Below are positions 49,045-49,624 of a DNA stretch of 49,624 nucleotides, piece by piece. The stretch comes from Candidatus Gemmiger avistercoris (GTDB taxonomy: Bacteria; Bacillota; Clostridia; Oscillospirales; Ruminococcaceae), in contig DXBF01000064.1 in NCBI GenBank assembly GCA_019116705.1, positions 1 to 49,624 on the forward strand, given 5' to 3'. A program made the translations under genes and the position numbers. Below the pieces are notes generated by a model. The model searched no databases. It saw only the letters and a program-made list of their open reading frames with translations, and had not been told where the DNA came from. Within the stretch, counting starts at the first letter, position 1. Each line of letters begins with the position of its first letter.

Positions 49045-49624
49045 GCGTCCAAGGGTAGATTTCGCAACAACAGGCTCGGAAATCACAGGAATCTCTACGT
49101 CATCCACGAAGTTGAAATAGATTTTCACCTTCTGTACCCGCTTGCCGCTGGATTTGTCCGGCGCAAACACCTCAATCTTCTTGATATATTCATTGACTAT
49201 CGTAGGTGTCAATTCCGGCACATCCACATACTTCTGGGTCAGGGCTACAAAGGCGTCTACATCAGCACTCATAGTTTCCTGCGTTTCCAGCCATTCTTCC
49301 GTCACTTCAATTTCGAGTTTTAACCGTTCCTGTTCTGCCTCGTAATCGGCGGTCATTTTCTTGTACCGCTCCTTGCTCAGATCACCCAGGACAAAGTCCT
49401 CATAAAGTCGGGACAGAAGAACATCCAAGTCAGCCAGCCGCTTCTTGGCCTGTTCCACTCGTTTCCGATCTTCACGGATGTTGCGTTCCTGATCGGAACG
49501 GCGGCATTGCAGCCACTCCTCCTGAAAGCCCTCCACGTCCTGCCGGATATAGGCATTGACCGCCCGAATGCGCTCCTACACCAGTTCTCGCAGTACATCT
49601 TCCCGGATATAGTGGGCAGAGCAG
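49030..49624 (-). pseudogene. C-terminal part of a large serine recombinase, broken by an in-frame stop
   Basis: The minus strand encodes CSAHYIREDVLRELV, an in-frame TAG (49576-49578), then ERIRAVNAYIRQDVEGF and some 165 further residues to the stop at 49030. The later part has a long charged coiled coil (RKRVEQAKKRLADLDVLLSRLYEDFVLGDLSKERYKKM) and ends VQKVKIYFNFVDDVEI, the DUF4368-type tail of clostridial element recombinases. The start of the gene lies outside the window. The base composition is visibly less GC-rich than the neighbouring genes, fitting a transferred element. Read-through or an error in the sequence could also explain the stop. Confidence 0.8.

Overview
The window reads as chromosomal DNA of a GC-rich clostridial (Firmicutes) gut-type bacterium. 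Evidence: strong AAGGAGG-type ribosome binding sites, sigma-A promoters with 17-base spacers, the ylxM-ffh-rpsP-khpA-rimM-trmD order, paired GlgC/GlgD, a SpoIIID homologue and a yybP-ykoY manganese riboswitch. An Oscillospirales relative (Gemmiger/Subdoligranulum/Faecalibacterium type) is my inference, not shown by a marker gene. Almost all of the window is ordinary chromosome; only the last ~0.6 kb looks mobile. I saw no rRNA, tRNA or CRISPR array.

Layout. 1-5450 (minus): an L-rhamnose catabolic operon: AraC-type regulator, rhamnulokinase, an AraA/FucI-like isomerase in the place of RhaA, rhamnulose-1-phosphate aldolase and lactaldehyde reductase (cut by the window edge). 5516-10316: a BcrAB-like ABC transporter (ATPase plus two ABC-2 permeases) divergent from a two-component system. 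10415-15242 (minus): a second module in Bce style (regulator, kinase, MacB/BceA-type ATPase, FtsX-type permease). Both ABC promoters carry 11-bp-phased direct repeats at the same distance upstream of the -10 box, which looks like response-regulator control. 15495-18827: a csoR-copA-copZ copper efflux operon with two CsoR-type operators. 18884-25176: a membrane-linked XRE regulator, a methyltransferase, mntP under a Mn riboswitch, a HAD phosphatase, an exonuclease, a DegV protein and an SGNH hydrolase. 25327-31490: glycogen synthesis (glgB, glgC, glgD, glgA). 31491-35252: a C39-like lipoprotein, uridine kinase, dCMP deaminase, spoIIID and a cysteine-synthase-like enzyme. 35337-39969: the SRP/ribosome/tRNA maturation operon, with two unusual fusions: a pyrophosphatase-like domain in frame with RimM, and TrmD fused to a GNAT domain. 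40091-44875: HPr, uvrC and a large GT-C-like membrane protein. 44926-48943: a YesN/YesM two-component system coupled to a sugar-binding-type lipoprotein without transporter genes. 49030-49624: the decayed 3' end of a large serine recombinase, likely the edge of an integrative element.

The most notable observations are the PPase-RimM reading frame with an internal RimM start site, the TrmD-GNAT fusion beside it with rplS missing from its usual place, the shared promoter geometry of the two ABC/two-component modules, the rhamnose operon with an atypical isomerase and a perfect 17-bp inverted repeat over the rhaB promoter, and a candidate sigma-E promoter before spoIIID.
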